This document shows positions 61,582 through 64,000 of a stretch of DNA of 64,000 bases, one piece after another. The notes below the pieces were generated by a model. It had not been told where the DNA came from, did no database searches, and saw only the letters and a program-made list of their open reading frames with translations. How positions within the stretch are numbered: position 1 is the first letter of the stretch; each line of letters begins with the position of its first letter. The stretch lies in NCBI GenBank assembly GCA_963677475.2, contig CAXXQD010000021.1, positions 186,001-250,000 on the forward strand, read 5' to 3'. A program made the translations under genes and the position numbers. The stretch comes from JABMQB01 sp963677475 (GTDB lineage: Bacteria; Bacteroidota; Bacteroidia; Bacteroidales; Prolixibacteraceae).

Positions 61582-61582
61582 A

Positions 61583-61798
61583 ATGGGTGAAAAAATAACA
61601 ATATTAGAGAAAGGAAAGCTTCTAAATACTGATTTTGAGATAGAATTAAACCATCCTCCTATAAAAGGACAGGATGAACAAATACACATACAGTCAAATA
61701 AATTTCGTTTTGAGATAGATAAAAAAGATTATATAAAATATGCTTTATCAATTTTAGTTGCAGAAAAAAATCTTAAAAAAATAAAAGGGTTGTTATGA
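61583..61798 (+). CDS. Small unrecognised protein in polysaccharide locus
   Basis: The 71-residue protein has no clear family or signal. It is beta-strand-like at the start (ITILEKGKLLNTDFEIEL) and ends in a helix (YIKYALSILVAEKNLKKI). It starts 1 bp after the glycosyltransferase and its TGA overlaps the ATG of the next gene, so it is likely real and co-translated. The base composition is very AT-rich. Confidence 0.6.
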   Translation: MGEKITILEKGKLLNTDFEIELNHPPIKGQDEQIHIQSNKFRFEIDKKDYIKYALSILVAEKNLKKIKGLL

Positions 61799-62448
61799 AC
61801 ATAATAAAAAGTGGCGAACTTATCCGTATTTTTCGTTTGTTAAATGAGAATGAGTTACCATACATCCTTTTGAGGAATATTAATATGGAACTCCCGAAAC
61901 ACTTAAAAGTAGGTAAAGATATTGACCTTTTAATTAAAAAAAAAGACGAAAAAGAATTTATCAAATTTTTTACTTCAAATAAATACCATACTATAAAGCA
62001 TCCTTTTAAGCATGATACTTTTTTATATGGAGTAGATCATTTTAAATTTATATATAATAATAAGAATAAGATAATTTTTGATTTGTGTTTTCAAATAGCA
62101 GTAAGGAGTCTTGATGCTGGTCAATGGATACCTCTAGATAAAACTGTACAGGAGTCGGCTTGGATGAATAAAAGATTTAAGCAATTATCAAATAAATTTG
62201 GATATTGGACATTAAGTTATGAGGATGAATTCATTTGTTTAGTAACACGGTCTATTTTTGATAAAAAAGAGTTTCAAGACGGTTATATTCAAAGAATAAA
62301 CGAACTAATAAGAAAAATTAATACTGAAAATGTTGTTGAAAAATTAAGTGTGATATTTTTTAAATTTACACCATTCCTAATGGACTATTTGACTCAAAAA
62401 AAGTTCAAAGATATTATCAACTTTTATATAGCATTTAAAGAATATTAA
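61795..62448 (+). CDS. Nucleotidyltransferase-like protein of unknown role
   Basis: The 217-residue protein starts with a helix, then LPYILLRNINMELPKHLKVGKDIDLLIKKKD. The pattern LLRN...GxDIDLL resembles the active-site D-x-D of the nucleotidyltransferase superfamily, with the second Asp pair in place. The remaining helical part is unfamiliar. It is coupled to the 71-residue gene by ATGA and lies 1 bp before the next gene. It may modify a sugar acceptor or protein; this is inference. Confidence 0.6.
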   Translation: MNIIKSGELIRIFRLLNENELPYILLRNINMELPKHLKVGKDIDLLIKKKDEKEFIKFFTSNKYHTIKHPFKHDTFLYGVDHFKFIYNNKNKIIFDLCFQIAVRSLDAGQWIPLDKTVQESAWMNKRFKQLSNKFGYWTLSYEDEFICLVTRSIFDKKEFQDGYIQRINELIRKINTENVVEKLSVIFFKFTPFLMDYLTQKKFKDIINFYIAFKEY

Positions 62449-62449
62449 A

Positions 62450-63193
62450 ATGAGTAATCCCGCTGTAATTACATTAGCTAATGCAAGTAGCAAAAAAGGT
62501 AAATTTAAAAGATTTGTAATTGAAGATAATATTGGCGAATCAATACATCTTCATATAGATAACATGAGAGTTGACTTTAGTGTCAAAGAATTTTTAAGGT
62601 TCTCAGGAATGATAAAAAAATCAATCTTAAAGCTGGACTTTTTGAAAGGCTATTCTATTGAGAACTTCGATGAACATTTTTTAAATAATTGTATTTGCTT
62701 ATTACCGAAACTGAAAAGAATTGAAATTGAGGAAATCGAACTCTCAGAACTAAAATGTATTGTTCGCACAAAATACAGAAGTGATTTAATTCTCCAGAAG
62801 TTAGTTAATATTTCAGAGACCCCTGCATACAAATACTTAAAAGGTGATAAAAAAAGCTTTTTAAATTATAATCAACTTAACTATCTTGGGATGGATAACG
62901 AAGATCGGTTATTAAAACTGGTTGAATCAATAAAAAATAATGGCTACTCTCACTCCGAAAAATATTTGGTTCTGTTTAATGGACAGGATATCATTAGAGA
63001 TGGACAACATAGAGCTGCTGTTTTATCTCATTTCGGAATTGAGTCGAAAATTAAAGTTATGAGATTTCACTTTGAAGGTAATAAACATTTATTGAACATT
63101 CATAAAAAAAATCTTAAAACAATTTTAAAATGGCTTACCAGAAAATTATATAGGGGATTAAAAACGGTACTAAATAGATTTCGATTGATATAA
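62450..63193 (+). CDS. ParB/Srx-like motif protein of unknown role
   Basis: The 247-residue protein has no recognised full-length family. The segment IIRDGQHRAAVLSHFGIESKIKV near residue 180 carries the DGQHR(A) motif of the ParB/sulfiredoxin-like fold, which binds CTP or ATP. No helix-turn-helix for DNA binding is seen. The C-terminus is Lys/Arg-rich. It is 1 bp downstream of the nucleotidyltransferase-like gene, so the three small genes form one unit. A kinase-like or nucleotide-binding role in glycan assembly is possible. Confidence 0.6.
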   Translation: MSNPAVITLANASSKKGKFKRFVIEDNIGESIHLHIDNMRVDFSVKEFLRFSGMIKKSILKLDFLKGYSIENFDEHFLNNCICLLPKLKRIEIEEIELSELKCIVRTKYRSDLILQKLVNISETPAYKYLKGDKKSFLNYNQLNYLGMDNEDRLLKLVESIKNNGYSHSEKYLVLFNGQDIIRDGQHRAAVLSHFGIESKIKVMRFHFEGNKHLLNIHKKNLKTILKWLTRKLYRGLKTVLNRFRLI

Positions 63194-63530
63194 CTTATAG
63201 CCTTCAGTTTCATATACTCATTAGTTCGATCTATTAATATTTTAACAAAGTCTCTTTTTATTTTTAAAATAATCCAAATTTGTAGAGCTCCTGCTAGATT
63301 GGGACAGATCGGATTAAAGAACTTATTAATGACAGAAAAAGACAGAATACCGAAATAAAAAAGTTAAAGAAATTATAGAAGCACATATGGAAAAAGTAAC
63401 CAAGACCAGAATAAATTAATATTATAATTGTAGGAGAAAGAGGAGAAACCAGTATTGTAGAATTTGACCTAAGGAAGAAGTTAATATTAATCCTAATTAT
63501 GAATTTGCTAAAATAAAGGTTTGTTGCATT
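63194..63530. other. 337-bp gap with possible frameshifted gene remnant
   Basis: No intact gene is present. On the plus strand short open stretches read as protein-like peptides in different frames: VKEIIEAHMEKVTKTRIN (about 63360-63417), then IIVGERGETSIVEFDLRK, then, after a +1/-1 shift, EVNINPNYEFAKIK up to the glycosyltransferase ATG. This could be the decayed 3' end of a gene, but the match is too short to name it. Confidence 0.35.
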
Positions 63531-64000
63531 ATGAAAGTATTATTTGATCATCAGATATTCAGTACTCAACGGTTTGGTGGAGTATCAAGGTACTTTGTTG
63601 AGTTATTTCTGGAATTTAACACTATGGGGGGTATAGAATTTGATTTATCAGCCTTATATTCTGTGAATCATTATCTAATAAATTCAGAAATTAAAAAGGA
63701 ATTTATACCAAGAATTCAGTTTAAAGGTAAGAAAATGATGTTAAGATGGATAAATAAAAACCACTCCGAAGCACAATTGCGCAATCAACAATTTGATTTA
63801 TTTCATCCAACATACTACGATCCATATTTTTATAAAAACCTAAAAGGAAAGAAATTTGTTCTTACGGTTCATGATATGACACAGGAATTATTTCCTAATT
63901 TACTTCCAACCAATGATAAAACTTCAGAACAGAAAAAGTACTTAGTAAAAAAAGCGACAAGAATAATCACAGTATCAGAAAATACAAAAAAAGACCTTGT
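63531..64000 (+). CDS. GT4-type glycosyltransferase (partial)
   Basis: The gene starts at the ATG 63531 and runs off the right edge after 156 full codons. MKVLFDHQIFSTQRFGGVSRYFVEL is the N-terminal loop of family GT4 enzymes that use a nucleotide sugar; HPTYYDPYF and KFVLTVHDMTQELFPN are typical of the mannosyltransferase-like branch, and RIITVSENTKKDLV starts the linker to the second GT-B domain. It would act in assembling the surface polysaccharide. Confidence 0.88.
   Translation, partial: MKVLFDHQIFSTQRFGGVSRYFVELFLEFNTMGGIEFDLSALYSVNHYLINSEIKKEFIPRIQFKGKKMMLRWINKNHSEAQLRNQQFDLFHPTYYDPYFYKNLKGKKFVLTVHDMTQELFPNLLPTNDKTSEQKKYLVKKATRIITVSENTKKDL

Overview
The window is a moderately AT-rich stretch of a Bacteroidetes genome, probably from the Bacteroidales/Marinilabiliales side. 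This rests on several things seen together: DUF4296, DUF4252 and DUF2147 proteins, a GT5-type glycogen synthase N-terminal domain beside panC, an F-type ATPase operon without atpD/atpC but with a bactofilin gene at its head, weak Shine-Dalgarno sequences, and several promoters that fit the Bacteroidetes TTG / TAnnTTTG pattern. No rRNA, tRNA, CRISPR array, prophage or classical insertion sequence was seen.

Left part (1-14900): an ECF sigma / anti-sigma operon with two Spy/CpxP-like periplasmic proteins and a DUF2202 lipoprotein (about 0.2-4.1 kb). Next comes a four-gene sensory cassette (4.36-7.98 kb): a free-standing B12-binding protein with the Wx9EH signature of CarH/LitR photoreceptors, an unrecognised helical protein, a histidine kinase and a receiver-kinase hybrid. 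After it are a PEP synthase regulator, a penicillin acylase-like hydrolase, an adenylate cyclase, a DUF2147 protein, a radical SAM protein, and an amidohydrolase relic next to a DUF4296 lipoprotein.

Middle (14900-49300): housekeeping genes. These are radA, rfaE2, panD-panC, the GT5-domain protein, glmS, a leucine-rich-repeat lipoprotein, a second ECF sigma module, mntP, dusB, a yefM-yoeB toxin-antitoxin pair, the ATP synthase operon (bactofilin, atpZ-like, subunit I-like, atpB-E-F-H-A-G), fabH, rpmF-DUF177, a sensor kinase, dxs, an OmpA-like lipoprotein, a TPR membrane protein, coaX, a receiver protein without its phosphoacceptor, a POT-like transporter, a DUF4143 ATPase and mpg.

Right part (49370-64000): a surface polysaccharide locus. 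An aminotransferase, acetyltransferase, oxidoreductase and UDP-sugar dehydrogenase resemble the Wbp/Wlb route to a 2,3-diacetamido-uronic acid. GDP-mannose dehydratase and GDP-fucose synthase flank a cytidylyltransferase-GHMP kinase fusion. A flippase, FkbM methyltransferase, glycosyltransferases and a trio of unfamiliar AT-rich genes follow.

The most unusual feature lies inside this locus: two families of inverted repeats, each built of about 8-base units. One surrounds a GxxExxY (PD-(D/E)XK-like) gene and fills three intergenic gaps as alternating forward and reverse arms. The other frames a four-helix-bundle (S23/IVP-type) gene. An ORF-less copy of the second family lies in frame inside the GDP-fucose synthase gene and is translated. 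In both families the small ORF sits in the loop of a potential large hairpin. This may be a class of hairpin-borne mobile or selfish element with two unrelated cargo proteins.
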